A DNA stretch of 64,000 nucleotides from VRUE01 sp963702035 (GTDB taxonomy: Bacteria; Actinomycetota; Thermoleophilia; Solirubrobacterales; 70-9). Shown one piece after another: positions 42,531 through 52,514 of the stretch; position 1 is the first letter of the stretch, and each line of letters begins with the position of its first letter. The position numbers and the translations under genes are program-made. The DNA lies in assembly GCA_963702035.1 (NCBI GenBank), contig OY969700.1:2356001-2420000 (forward strand), written 5' to 3'. Under the pieces are notes generated by a model, which made no database searches, was not told the origin of the DNA, and saw nothing but the letters and a program-made list of their open reading frames with translations.

Positions 42531-43613
42531 TCAGTCGGCTGTCGCAACCGCCCAGCAGAAGCCGGAGAGCTCGCGCGCCACGGCGACCGCGCAGAGGGTG
42601 CGGCGCTTGCCGCGCTCGGCGTCGAGGCGCACCCAGCTGCGGTGCAGGCGCTGCTGGGCCTTCCAGGAGATCGCGCAGACCGCCCGGGGCTGGCCCTCCT
42701 GGCGGCGGCGCAGCGCCGTGCCTTTGCGCGGCGCCCGGCGGTAGTGCCAGGCCGCCTCGACGAGGAGGCGCCGGGCATGGCGGGAGCCCGACTTCGTGAT
42801 CGCGCCCTGGCGGCGCTTCTCCCCGCTGCTGTTCTCCGAGGGCACCAGGCCGAGGTAGCTCATCAGCTGCGCGGGGCGGGCGAAGCGCTCGAAGTCGCCG
42901 ACCTCCGCGCAGAGGCCGAGGGCGCTGAGGGTGTCGATGCCGCGCAGGCAGCGCAGGTGGGCGACCTGCTGCTCCCAGGGGGAACCCTCCACCAGCGATG
43001 CCATCTGGGACTCGAGGCTCTCGCGGCGCACCAGCAGGGCGTCGATCGCCCCGATCCCGTCGAGCAGGACCGACTGGGCGACCGGCTCTGGGAGCTCGAC
43101 CCTGCCCAGCCAGTCGAGATGGCGCTGGGTCCAGTTGTTGCCCTCGAAGCGCAGGTCGTGGCGCAGCAGGAGCTTGCCGACGCGGTGGCGGGCCCGCATC
43201 AGGTCGCCGCGGACGTCCTAGCGGGCGCGGACCAGATCGCGCATCGCCTCTTCGGCCGGCGTCGGCACCCGCACCGGGTGCAGGCCACCGATCATCAGCA
43301 ACCGCACGAGGCGCTCGGCGTCGCGGCGATCAGTCTTGACCCGGTCCTGGGCCGGGCGCTCGATCTTGCCCGGGGCGGCGACGGTGCACTCGATGCCCCT
43401 TGCCGCCAGTGCCCGTGCCAAGCCGAAGCCCGTCGGGCCCGCCTCATAGGCGACCCGCACCGGCGCCGGCAGCCCGGCGCAGAACTCCACCACCTGCTCG
43501 GTCACTCCACCCATTCGCTGCACCGCCAGCTCGCCCGACTGCGAGTCGGCGATCGCCGCGACGACCTTCGCCGCGTGAACATCGAGACCCACCCACGTCC
43601 TAACCTGCGCCAT
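42531..43613 (-). pseudogene. IS110-family transposase with an internal amber stop
   Basis: Starts at ATG 43613: WVGLDVHAAKVVAAIADS, the first catalytic Asp of IS110 DEDD transposases, then KTDRRDAERLVRLLMIGGL. The C-terminal Transposase_20 part has LRCLRGIDTLSALGLCAEVG, YLGLVPSENSSGEKRRQGAI and GSRHARRLLVEAAWHY. The same frame is interrupted once by TAG at 43218-43220, where the sequence around it (VRAR, stop, DVRGDL) suggests GAG to TAG. Otherwise about 360 aa is intact. Element ends were not located; IS110 elements usually lack inverted repeats. Confidence 0.85.
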
Positions 43614-43751
43614 GTCGGCACCCCCATGATTGCGGTCCTCGCCGAGGCCATTCCTCGGCGACAAACCCGCGCATCTCATGCGCGGGTGCCGACCTTTACG
43701 CGGGGTTCGGACCGAGCCTGGCGTTCAGGTGGCGGCCATAGGGTCTAGGCG

Positions 43752-43799
43752 GCGCAGCCGACATTGACCCACCTGGGGTGGGGTCAATGTCGGCTGCGC
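43752..43799 (-). terminator. 19-bp perfect hairpin next to the exonuclease stop
   Basis: GCGCAGCCGACATTGACCC (43752-43770) and its inverse at 43781-43799, loop 10 nt. It begins one base after the minus-strand stop codon at 43801. Confidence 0.7.
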
Positions 43800-43800
43800 T

Positions 43801-44676
43801 TCAGCCGGCGTTCGCTTCGAGTCGCTCGGCGAGGCGGTTCATGCCGTGCTCACGGGCCGCTGCCGCGGCGCCGGTCCAGTCGGTGGGCCGGTCGGGAGGT
43901 CGCTCGACCCCGGCGTCGCGCAGCGTCGCGATGTCCTTGAAGGCGAGCAGGTCGTCGCGGGCATCGAGCAGGGCGGCGCGCAGTTTCGGCCGCTGCACGC
44001 GGATCGCGTTTTCGAGAGTCGCCTCCAGCGAGCCATGCGTCCGCAGCAGTTCGGCGGCCGTCTTCGGTCCCACGCCCTTCGCGCCCGGCAGGCCGTCGGA
44101 GGGGTCGCCGCGCAGAGCGATGAAGTCGGGCACCAGCTCGGGGTCGATCCCGTAGCGCTCACGCACCTCCGCCGGCCCGACCTCTTCGGCCCCTTTGCCG
44201 CCACCCGTCTTGACATAGAGAACCGTCACCCGCTCAGCGGCGCACTGATACATGTCACGGTCGCCGGTAAGCAGCAACGCCCGCCCACCTGCCTCAACCT
44301 CTCGCGTGGCGTAGGTGCCAAGCAGATCGTCGGCCTCGAGCGACTCGCTGGTCGCCACCGTCCAACCGAAAGCCTCGAAGAACCCCCGCGCGGCAGCAAA
44401 CTGCGGCGAAAGATCATCAGGCATAGCCGCCTCCCGCTCCGCATGGTAGGCCGGATAAAGCTCAGTCCGGTACGAAGCCGCATCCGGCCCAAAGCAAAGA
44501 ACAACCGCCCGAGGCGTGTGAACTTCAATCTCTCGCAAGACAAGGTTGGCCGTCCCCAGCAACGCATTCACCGGCCTGCCATCCGAGCCCTTGATCGAGT
44601 CCGGCAGCGCGTAGAAAGCGCGAAACAGCATCGAGGGGGTGTCCACAACGAGGAGCGGTCGTTTGCTGACAGTCAC
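43801..44676 (-). CDS. 5'-3' exonuclease (PolA N-terminal-like)
   Basis: A 291-aa FEN-like protein matching the exonuclease domain of DNA polymerase I without the polymerase. Acidic metal residues sit in LLVVDTPSMLFRAFYALP, SLEADDLLGTYA, LLTGDRDMYQ and ALRGDPSDGLPGAKGVGPKT (helix-hairpin-helix). It should trim flaps or RNA primers. GTG start, 5 bp from structured element A. Confidence 0.93.
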   Translation of the reverse strand: MTVSKRPLLVVDTPSMLFRAFYALPDSIKGSDGRPVNALLGTANLVLREIEVHTPRAVVLCFGPDAASYRTELYPAYHAEREAAMPDDLSPQFAAARGFFEAFGWTVATSESLEADDLLGTYATREVEAGGRALLLTGDRDMYQCAAERVTVLYVKTGGGKGAEEVGPAEVRERYGIDPELVPDFIALRGDPSDGLPGAKGVGPKTAAELLRTHGSLEATLENAIRVQRPKLRAALLDARDDLLAFKDIATLRDAGVERPPDRPTDWTGAAAAAREHGMNRLAERLEANAG

Positions 44677-44681
44677 CGAGA

Positions 44682-44794
44682 GAGCCTATCCGGGCAGGGC
44701 TGAAACGTCTTGTACTTTTTGGGTGTGGCGACCCGCGGAGGACCGCGAGCACATCACCCAAAAAGTTAAGTGAAAGCCCTGCCCGGATAGGCTC
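44682..44794. repeat. structured element, copy A
   Basis: A 113-nt element filling the space between the divergent exonuclease and DUF3556 genes. The 20-bp perfect outer arms begin GAGCCTATCCGGGC (44682) and close at 44794. Inside are an asymmetric loop with GAAACGTCTTGTAC on one side and GTTAAGTGAA on the other, a second stem TTTTTGGGTG/CACCCAAAAA, and a distal CGCGG/CCGCG hairpin. Loop sequences are identical to copy B at 48021-48136, while stems differ by paired changes. It may be an RNA element or a palindromic mobile repeat. Confidence 0.7.
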
Positions 44795-44799
44795 AACAA

Positions 44800-46515
44800 A
44801 TGGGCTTCATCAATCCCACCCCGCCACCATTCGAGTACGCGGAGTGGAAACGCCGCCCGCACTTAGAGCGGATCAAGGTGCTGGCCCAGGACTGGGCGAT
44901 CAACGGCTTCGGCACGCCCACCTTCGTCTACCTGCTCTACATCCTCAAGCTCGTCGTCTACGCGGGCGGCGGGCTGCTGCTGATCTCCGCGACGACGGCG
45001 GGGCTGGGGGGGCTCGGGAACCTAAGCGACTGGTGGACCGAACCGATCGTCTTCCAGAAGGCGGTGATCTGGACGATGCTCTGGGAGGTGCTCGGCCTCG
45101 GCGCCGGCTCGCTGCCGCTGACCCTGCGCTTCTCGCCGATGATCGGCGGCGTCCTCTACTGGCTGCGCCCCGGCACCACGCGGCTGCCTCCCTGGCCCGA
45201 GCGGGTGCCGCTGACGCGCGGAACGCGGCGCACGCTCTTCGACGTCGCCGTCTACGCCGGGCTGATCGCCGCCGCGCTCAACCTGCTGCTCTCCGACGGC
45301 GTCGACGCAGCCGCCGGGTCTGCCGGGCATCTCGATCCGGTCGCGGTCGGCGTGCTTCTCGGCCTGCTGGTCCTGCTCGGCCTGCGCGACAAGGTGCCCT
45401 TCCTCGCCGCCCGGGCCGAGATCTACGGCAACTTGGCGATCATCTTCCTCTTCCCGCTGACCAACATGATCGTCGCCGCGCAGCTCGTCTTCGTCTGCAT
45501 CTGGTGGGGGGCGGCCTCATCGAAGCTCAACCGTCACTTCCCCTTCGTCGTCACGGTGATGATCAGCAACACGCCCTGGAACCGCTGGCGGGCGGCGAAG
45601 AAACGCCTCTACCGCGACCACCCGGAGGATCTACGCCCCTCGTCGATGGGTGTGCTGGCCGCCCACCTCGGCACGGCGATGGAGTTCACCTTGCCGCTGA
45701 TCCTACTCGTCTCGCAGGGCGGCGCGATCGGCACGATCGCCGTCGCCGGGATGGTGATCTTTCACCTCCACATCCTCTCCACCTTCCCCCTGGCGGTGCC
45801 GCTGGAGTGGAACATCTTCATGGTCTTCGGCCTGCTCTTCCTCTTCGGCCACTACGGCGCGACGTCCTGGTCAACCCTTGACGATCCGCTGCTCCTGGCG
45901 ATCCTCGCCGTCACCTGTATCGGCCTCCCGGTGCTCGGCAACTTCCGCCCCGACCTCGTCTCCTTCCTGCCCTCGATGCGCTACTACGCCGGCAACTGGG
46001 CGACCAGCCAGTGGCTCTTTCGCAAGCAGGGCGGGGCCGAGGCGAAACTCGATCGCGACCTGGTCAAGCCGGCGCCGATCGTCACCGAGCAGCTGGCCAA
46101 GTTCTACGACCCCGAGCTGATCGACGTGCTGGTCTATAAAGGCCTCGCCTTCCGCTCGATGCACTCGCACGGCCGGGCGCTCAACGGGCTGGTGCAGCGG
46201 GCCGTCAACGACGTCGAGGAGTACACCGTGCGCGAGGGGGAGCTGGTCGCCGGGGTGGTGCTCGGCTACAACTTCGGCGACGGGCACTTCCACGACCAGC
46301 GGCTGCTCGCGGCGATCCAGGAGCGCTGCCATTTCGAGCCGGGCGAGGTGCGCATCGTGGTGCTCGAGTCCCAGCCGGCCAACGTGGGGCGCCAGCGCTA
46401 CCGGATCTTCGACGCCGCCTCGGGCCTGGTCGAGGAGGGCTCGGTCAAGGTCACCGACATGGTCGAGCGCCAGCCCTGGCTCGACGGACAGCCGTTCCCG
46501 GTAACGCCTCTATGA
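44800..46515 (+). CDS. DUF3556 transmembrane protein
   Basis: A 571-aa protein with about ten hydrophobic helices between residues 40 and 390, for example TFVYLLYILKLVVYAGGGLL and LIAAALNLLLSDG, and a soluble C-terminal domain (GVVLGYNFGDGHFHDQRLL). It matches the DUF3556 family known from mycobacteria; role unknown. It begins 5 bp after element A and ends directly against a hairpin. Confidence 0.85.
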   Translation: MGFINPTPPPFEYAEWKRRPHLERIKVLAQDWAINGFGTPTFVYLLYILKLVVYAGGGLLLISATTAGLGGLGNLSDWWTEPIVFQKAVIWTMLWEVLGLGAGSLPLTLRFSPMIGGVLYWLRPGTTRLPPWPERVPLTRGTRRTLFDVAVYAGLIAAALNLLLSDGVDAAAGSAGHLDPVAVGVLLGLLVLLGLRDKVPFLAARAEIYGNLAIIFLFPLTNMIVAAQLVFVCIWWGAASSKLNRHFPFVVTVMISNTPWNRWRAAKKRLYRDHPEDLRPSSMGVLAAHLGTAMEFTLPLILLVSQGGAIGTIAVAGMVIFHLHILSTFPLAVPLEWNIFMVFGLLFLFGHYGATSWSTLDDPLLLAILAVTCIGLPVLGNFRPDLVSFLPSMRYYAGNWATSQWLFRKQGGAEAKLDRDLVKPAPIVTEQLAKFYDPELIDVLVYKGLAFRSMHSHGRALNGLVQRAVNDVEEYTVREGELVAGVVLGYNFGDGHFHDQRLLAAIQERCHFEPGEVRIVVLESQPANVGRQRYRIFDAASGLVEEGSVKVTDMVERQPWLDGQPFPVTPL

Positions 46516-46566
46516 GCTTCCGGTGCGCCTTTCCCACGTCACAGGTACGAAAAGCGCACCGGAAGC
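46516..46566 (+). terminator. 13-bp hairpin directly after the DUF3556 stop
   Basis: GCTTCCGGTGCGC (46516-46528) and GCGCACCGGAAGC (46554-46566), with CTTT and AAAA continuing inward. Zero bases separate it from the TGA at 46513-46515. Confidence 0.6.
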
Positions 46567-46578
46567 GGGTGACTGACG

Positions 46579-48000
46579 GTGAGTGAGGCGATTGTCGTCG
46601 GGGCCGGGCCCAACGGGCTGGCCGCAGCGGCGACGCTGGCCACGCAGGGGGTGGGGGTGACCGTGATCGAGGCCGCGCCGACGATCGGCGGCGGGACGCG
46701 GACCAGCGAACTGACCCTGCCGGGCCTGCTGCACGACGACTGCTCGGCCTCGCACCCTTTCGCGCCGGGCTCGCGGGCGCTGGCCGGGCTCGGCCTCGAG
46801 CGGCACGGCCTCGAGTGGGTCTGGCCCGAAGTCGAGGTCAGCCACCCCTTCGACGACGGCAGCGCCGCCGTCATGCATCGCTCGATCGAGGAGACCGTCG
46901 CCGGGCTCGGCCCCGCCGGCCCCGCCTGGAAGCGGCTCTTCGGCTCGTCCTCGCGCCACTTCGATGCGCTCAGCGAGGACATCATGCGGCCGCTCGCGCA
47001 TCTGCCGCGCCACCCCCTCGCCCTTGCCCGCTTCGGACCGGCGGCCGCGGCGCCGGTCTCGTTGCTCGCGCGCTCCCTGCCCACCCCGCAGGCGCGGGCG
47101 CTCTTCGGCGGCACCGCCGCCCACTCCTTCAGCCCCTTCTCGCGGCCGTTCAGCTCGGCCGCCGGGATGGCGCTGACCTGCGCCTGTCACCACAACGGCT
47201 GGCCGGTCGCCCGCGGCGGCTCGCGGGCGATCTCCGACGCGCTCGCCGCCGTGGTCCGCGAGCACGGCGGAACGATCGAGACCGGCCGGCCGGTGCGCTC
47301 CCTCGCCGAGCTGCCCGCCGCCGACGCGGTGGTCTTCGATCTCGCCCCGGCCGCCGTCGCCGACATCGCCGGCGGGCGGTTGCCGAGCCGGGTGGCGCGC
47401 GCCTACCGCCGCTACAAGCACGGCCCGGGCGCCTTCAAGGTCGACCTCGCGGTCGAGGGCGGCGTGCCGTGGGCCGACCCCGCTTCGGGCCGGGCGGGAA
47501 CCGTCCACGTGGCCGGCTCCTACGAGGAGATCGCCGCGGGCGAACGCGAGGTCAACCGCGGCCGCATGCCGGAGCGGCCCTTCGTCCTGCTCTGCCAGCA
47601 GTACCTCGCCGACCCCTCGCGCTCGCGCGGCGACGTCCACCCGGTCTGGGCCTACGCCCATGTCCCGCACGGCTATCCCGGCGACGCGACCGAGGCGCTG
47701 CTCGACCAGGTCGAACGCTTCGCGCCGGGCCTGCGCGATCGCATCCTCGCCCGCCACATCCGCTCGCCGGCGGACTTCGAGTCCTACAACCCCAACTACA
47801 TCGGCGGCGACATAGTCACCGGCGCCAACACCCCGCTGCAGTCGCTGGTCCGCCCGCGGATCGCCCTCGACCCCTACGCCACCGGCGCCCCCGGCGTCTT
47901 CATCTGCTCAGCAGCCACCCCCCCCGGCGCCGGTGCCCACGGCATGAACGGCCACAACGCCGCCAAATCCGTCCTCCGCCACCTCCACCTCTCCCCATGA
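46579..48000 (+). CDS. FAD-dependent oxidoreductase, phytoene desaturase/PYROXD2-like
   Basis: A 473-aa protein. The FAD motif is AIVVGAGPNGLAAAATLATQ. The substrate part includes LLHDDCSASHPFAPGSRALA, and the C-terminal FAD contact is PGVFICSAATPPGAGAHGMN. No carotenoid gene is near, so a general amine-oxidase-like role is possible. GTG start. Structured element B follows the stop by 20 bp. Confidence 0.85.
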   Translation: MSEAIVVGAGPNGLAAAATLATQGVGVTVIEAAPTIGGGTRTSELTLPGLLHDDCSASHPFAPGSRALAGLGLERHGLEWVWPEVEVSHPFDDGSAAVMHRSIEETVAGLGPAGPAWKRLFGSSSRHFDALSEDIMRPLAHLPRHPLALARFGPAAAAPVSLLARSLPTPQARALFGGTAAHSFSPFSRPFSSAAGMALTCACHHNGWPVARGGSRAISDALAAVVREHGGTIETGRPVRSLAELPAADAVVFDLAPAAVADIAGGRLPSRVARAYRRYKHGPGAFKVDLAVEGGVPWADPASGRAGTVHVAGSYEEIAAGEREVNRGRMPERPFVLLCQQYLADPSRSRGDVHPVWAYAHVPHGYPGDATEALLDQVERFAPGLRDRILARHIRSPADFESYNPNYIGGDIVTGANTPLQSLVRPRIALDPYATGAPGVFICSAATPPGAGAHGMNGHNAAKSVLRHLHLSP

Positions 48001-48020
48001 GCGCGTAGGCGACGCATCGT

Positions 48021-48136
48021 CAGGCCCGTCGCGGTAGGGCTGAAACGTCTTGTACTTTTTCGGTGTCGGCTGCGGGCGCCAGCTCACCCGCGATCCACCG
48101 AAAAAGTTAAGTGAAAGCCCTACCGCGACGGGCCTG
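48021..48136. repeat. structured element, copy B
   Basis: A 116-nt element between the FAD oxidoreductase and ABC ATPase genes. Outer arms are 21 bp perfect, starting CAGGCCCGTCGCGGT. Inner stem is TTTTTCGGTG/CACCGAAAAA, and the distal hairpin is GCGGG/CCCGC. The conserved loop sides GAAACGTCTTGTAC and GTTAAGTGAA are identical to copy A (44682-44794). Confidence 0.7.
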
Positions 48137-48178
48137 CCTGCCTGGCCGAGGCCGACGGTCCTCTAGGTTTGAGCGCTC

Positions 48179-48945
<767 letters not shown>

Positions 48946-48949
<4 letters not shown>

Positions 48950-49713
48950 GCCCCGCGCAGATCCGCTTCGCGACGCTCTGGCGGCGCGAGGTCAACCGCT
49001 TCATGAAGATCAAGAAACAGACGCTCGGCGCGCCGCTGCTGGAAACGTTCCTCTACATCTCGGTCTTCGGCGCGGCGCTCGGCTCGCGGGTCGGCGAACT
49101 GCACGGGATCGACTACGTCGTCTTCGTCATCCCCGGCCTGATCATGATGTCGTTCTCGATCAACTCCTTCGCCAACAACTCCTCCTCGATCCTGCAGCAG
49201 AAATTCCAGGGGGCGATCCAGGACCAGCTCTCCTCGCCGGCCTCGCCGTTGGAGCTGCTGCTCGCCTTCTCACTCGGCGGCTTCATGCGCGGCCTGATCG
49301 TCGCCCTGCTGACCTTCATCGCCGCCTCGCTGCTCGTCGACCTGCCGGTCGACAACGTCCTCGTCCTGATCCCGTCGCTTTTCCTCGTCGGCTTCTTCTT
49401 CTCGCAGCTCGGCGTGCTGATCGGCGTCCGCGCCGAACAGTTCGACGACGTCGCCTTCGCCCAGACCTTCGTCCTGCAGCCGCTGATCTTCCTCGGCGGC
49501 GTCTTCTACTCGGCGACGCTGCTGCCGCAGCCGTTCCAGACCCTGACCCACTTCAACCCGATCTTCTACATGATCAACCTGGTCCGCTACGGCTTTGTCG
49601 GCTACACCGAAGTCAGCATCGCCCTCTCGCTGCTGGCCCTGACCGCCGCCACCGCTTTTCTATTCGCGGTCAATCTGCGACTCTTCTCGAAGGGTTACCG
49701 CTTGCGGGCCTGA
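48946..49713 (+). CDS. ABC-2 type transporter permease
   Basis: A 255-aa permease with six hydrophobic helices (for example VVFVIPGLIMMSFSINSFAN, LIVALLTFIAASLLVDLPV) and the ABC-2 motif QPLIFLGGVFYSATLLPQPF. GTG start within the ATPase stop. Confidence 0.92.
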
Positions 49714-49738
49714 AACCGATGACCGAAAGGAAACTCGC

Positions 49739-50278
49739 TTGAGCAAGATCATCGCTGTCGCTATTGCCGCACTCGTCGCGTTCTGCGCCCTGGCCTCGAC
49801 GGCCTCGGCCGGCACCGACCCGACCGTCTTCATCAAAGACGGTAAGGGCGGCCTCCGCTTCGAAGCACCGAAGACGATCGCCGATGGCGAAAACCTCGCC
49901 GTGGTCAACACGACCAACCCACACAAGGTCGGCCCGCACACGTTCTCGCTGGTCACCAAAGGGTCGATCCCGAAGACCCCGAAACAGCGCCAGCTCTGCT
50001 TCACGCCGAATCACATATGCAAAGCCATCGCCGGCTGGCACGGCGCCAAAGGCAACGGCCCGCCGAAGATCAATCCGGTCGACGTGGGGCCCGAAGGCTG
50101 GAGCACGATGGGCAGCCTGACCGAAAAGGGCGACTCCTGGTTCACCGGTGAGAAGCCGGGCACCTCGATCGTTCAGAAGGTCAACGTCGACACCTCGGCC
50201 GGACCGACGCGGATCTACTTCGTCTGCGCGATCCACCCCTGGATGCACGGCACGATCAACGTCCTACCGGGCAGCTAG
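49739..50278 (+). CDS. secreted cupredoxin-like copper protein
   Basis: A 179-aa protein with a signal peptide (IIAVAIAALVAFCALASTASA). Putative copper ligands are H in NPHKVGPHTFSL and Cys/His/Met in YFVCAIHPWMHGTINV, the type-1 site layout of plastocyanin-like proteins. It starts at TTG 49739 with AAGGAAA upstream. It may donate electrons to, or receive them from, the multicopper oxidase that follows. Confidence 0.8.
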   Translation: MSKIIAVAIAALVAFCALASTASAGTDPTVFIKDGKGGLRFEAPKTIADGENLAVVNTTNPHKVGPHTFSLVTKGSIPKTPKQRQLCFTPNHICKAIAGWHGAKGNGPPKINPVDVGPEGWSTMGSLTEKGDSWFTGEKPGTSIVQKVNVDTSAGPTRIYFVCAIHPWMHGTINVLPGS

Positions 50279-50280
50279 CC

Positions 50281-51870
50281 ACGGCTGGTCCCCCGCAGTC
50301 CCCGCCGCGTCTGGGGCGCCGAGCTTTCCTCGGCGCCCTGGGCGGCGGCGCGCTCGCGGCGCTGCTGCCTTCCGGCCTGCGCCCCGGTGGCCCGACCCCG
50401 GCCGCGGCGTGGCCGCGGCGGCTGCCCGCGCCGCCGCCGTTCCGCGATCCGCTGCCGATCCCCGCGGAGCTGCGCGGAGCGAAGCTCGAGATCCCGATCC
50501 GCGAGGCGGAGGTGCAGATCCTGCCCGGGGCGCCGACCCGGATGTGGACCTACGGCGGCACCTTCCCCGGCCCGACGATCAGGCGCCCGGCCGGCCGGCG
50601 CACCGAGGTCACCTTCCATCACCGGCTGCCGCCTGAGGTCGGCGAGCTGAGCGTCCACCTGCACGGCGGCCACAACCGCACCCAGTTCGACGGCCGCCCG
50701 GGCGGCCTCACCCGCTCGCAGCCGCGCTCCTTCTACTGCCACATCCCCAGTGGCCTCTCGCCGCGCGAGTCGGGCAACGACGTGCTGATCGAGGCCGGCG
50801 GGCGGCGCCGCTACGTATGGGACCTGATCGAGGACGGCCGGCCCGAGCGCGCCGCGCTGCAGTGGTACCACGACCACCGCCTCGACCACACCGGCCGCAA
50901 CGTCTGGCACGGGCTCGCCGGGATGTTCGTCATCGACGACGAGCTCGACGCCTCGCTGCCGCTGCCGTCGGGCGAGCGCGACATCCCGCTGATGATCGCC
51001 GACCGCGGCTTCGACCGCCACAACCAGCTGACCGACCCGTTCACCGGCCTGCGCCCGCCCGCCGACGGCGTCGTCGGCCACCGCGTGCTCGTCAACGGCG
51101 CCTACATGCCGCACCAGCGGGTCACGGCGCGGCGCTACCGGCTGCGTCTGCTCAACGTCTCCGGCTTCCGCGCCTACAACGTCCACCTCTCCAACGGGGC
51201 GCCGCTGATCCAGATCGGCACCGACAGCGGCCTGATGCCGAAGCCCGTCCGCCGCAGTCACGTTCTGCTCGGCCCGGCCGAGCGGGCCGAGGTGATCGTC
51301 AACTTCTCCACCGCTCGCGGCGAGGCGGTTGAGCTGCGCAGCGGCCCGCGCCACGACGGCCACAACAACGCCGGGTCGCGCCCCTACGTCGGCGCGCTGA
51401 TGCAGTTCCGCGTCGACTCGCGGCGCCTGGCCGACAGGACCAAGGTGCCGCGCAGGCTGCGTCCCCTGCCTGCCTGGACCAGGCACGTCTCCCACAAGCC
51501 CGACCACACCTGGACGATCACGATCGGCGGCCTCTTCAAGCCGACCTGGCTGATCAACGGGCGCACCTACAACCCCGCATACGCCGACGCCTTCCCCAGG
51601 CTCGGCTCGACCGTCACCTGGGAGCTGGTCAACCGCACCAACGTCACCCACCTGATGCATCTCCACCACACCGACTGGTACCTGCTGGCGCGCAACGGCA
51701 AGCCGCCCCCGCCGTGGGAAGACTGCCTCAAGGAGACCTTCTTCCTCTACCCGGGCGAAAAGATCCTCGTCGCCGGCCACTTCTCCGACTACACCGGCAA
51801 GTTCGTCATCCACTGCCACATGCTCGACCACGAGGACCACGGCCTGATGAGCCAGTTCGAGGTCGTCTGA
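50281..51870 (+). CDS. TAT-exported multicopper oxidase
   Basis: The mature part has all four copper motifs: HLHGGH, WYHDHRLDHTGRN, HLMHLHHTDW and HCHMLDHEDHGLM. A twin-arginine signal (LGRRAFLGALGGGALAALLP) is encoded in frame from about 50311. Oddly, no ATG, GTG or TTG precedes it in that frame; the first is GTG 50512, inside the mature domain. The true start may be a non-standard codon such as ACG 50281, or an upstream indel may hide it. About 530 aa, CotA/bilirubin-oxidase-like. Probable roles are copper or phenol oxidation. Confidence 0.85.
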   Translation, partial: TAGPPQSPPRLGRRAFLGALGGGALAALLPSGLRPGGPTPAAAWPRRLPAPPPFRDPLPIPAELRGAKLEIPIREAEVQILPGAPTRMWTYGGTFPGPTIRRPAGRRTEVTFHHRLPPEVGELSVHLHGGHNRTQFDGRPGGLTRSQPRSFYCHIPSGLSPRESGNDVLIEAGGRRRYVWDLIEDGRPERAALQWYHDHRLDHTGRNVWHGLAGMFVIDDELDASLPLPSGERDIPLMIADRGFDRHNQLTDPFTGLRPPADGVVGHRVLVNGAYMPHQRVTARRYRLRLLNVSGFRAYNVHLSNGAPLIQIGTDSGLMPKPVRRSHVLLGPAERAEVIVNFSTARGEAVELRSGPRHDGHNNAGSRPYVGALMQFRVDSRRLADRTKVPRRLRPLPAWTRHVSHKPDHTWTITIGGLFKPTWLINGRTYNPAYADAFPRLGSTVTWELVNRTNVTHLMHLHHTDWYLLARNGKPPPPWEDCLKETFFLYPGEKILVAGHFSDYTGKFVIHCHMLDHEDHGLMSQFEVV

Positions 51871-51987
51871 CGCCCGCAAACCTGCGCATCTCGGGGTCTT
51901 CGGTCGGTCTCCTCGGCTCACGCACCACTCGTGCGCTCCCCTCGTCGCCCTCCCTGCATCCCCCGACCTGCTTGGTTTGCGAACGTC
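51869..51987. terminator. bidirectional terminator region between convergent genes
   Basis: GACGCCCGCAAACC (51869-51882) pairs with GGTTTGCGAACGTC (51974-51987) with two mismatches, spanning the stops of the oxidase and cutA. A smaller CGCAC/GTGCG hairpin lies inside. Confidence 0.4.
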
Positions 51988-52324
51988 AGACGTCGCCGAT
52001 GGCCTGGCGGATCCACTCGAGGTAGCCGGGGCTGCCGGCGACGATCGGCGTGGCGACTATCTCCGGCTCGTCGTAGGAGTGCAGCTCGCGGATCGCCGCC
52101 TCGAGCTCGGCGTAGCGCGCGGCGCTCGTCTTCGCCAGGCACATCCACTCCGTCGCGCGCTCGACCGCGCCCTGCCAGCGGTAGCGGCTGGCGATCGGGC
52201 CGATCACCTGCACGCAGGCGGCGAGGCGGCGCTCGACCAGCGCCGCGCCGATCCGCTCGGCCTCCTCCTCGGAGCCGGCTACGGTCGTCACCTGGAGGTG
52301 CTCGCCCATCGTCACCGGGCTCAA
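51986..52324 (-). CDS. cutA: divalent-cation tolerance protein CutA
   Basis: A 112-aa CutA1 protein: VTTVAGSEEEAERIGAALVE, RRLAACVQVIGPIASRYRWQ, IRELHSYDEPEIVATPIVAG. Trimeric family implicated in copper and other metal tolerance. Convergent with the copper oxidase gene. Start GTG 52324; ATG 52309 is an alternative. Confidence 0.94.
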   Translation of the reverse strand: MSPVTMGEHLQVTTVAGSEEEAERIGAALVERRLAACVQVIGPIASRYRWQGAVERATEWMCLAKTSAARYAELEAAIRELHSYDEPEIVATPIVAGSPGYLEWIRQAIGDV

Positions 52325-52514
52325 CCTCCCTCCGCGCCACTGTGGATCTCTGAAGCTCCCGTGATTACGGCGACTTTTGCCATGCCGGGCGAGCCTATCT
52401 GTCTGATTGGGGGGAGAGTTTCAGGCGCCCGGGACTTGAGCATGAATGGAGACGATGGTCCAGCGACGCCCTGGTGTTTCCGGTCCCGTCCTGGGCGGAG
52501 TTATACTGTTCGGT

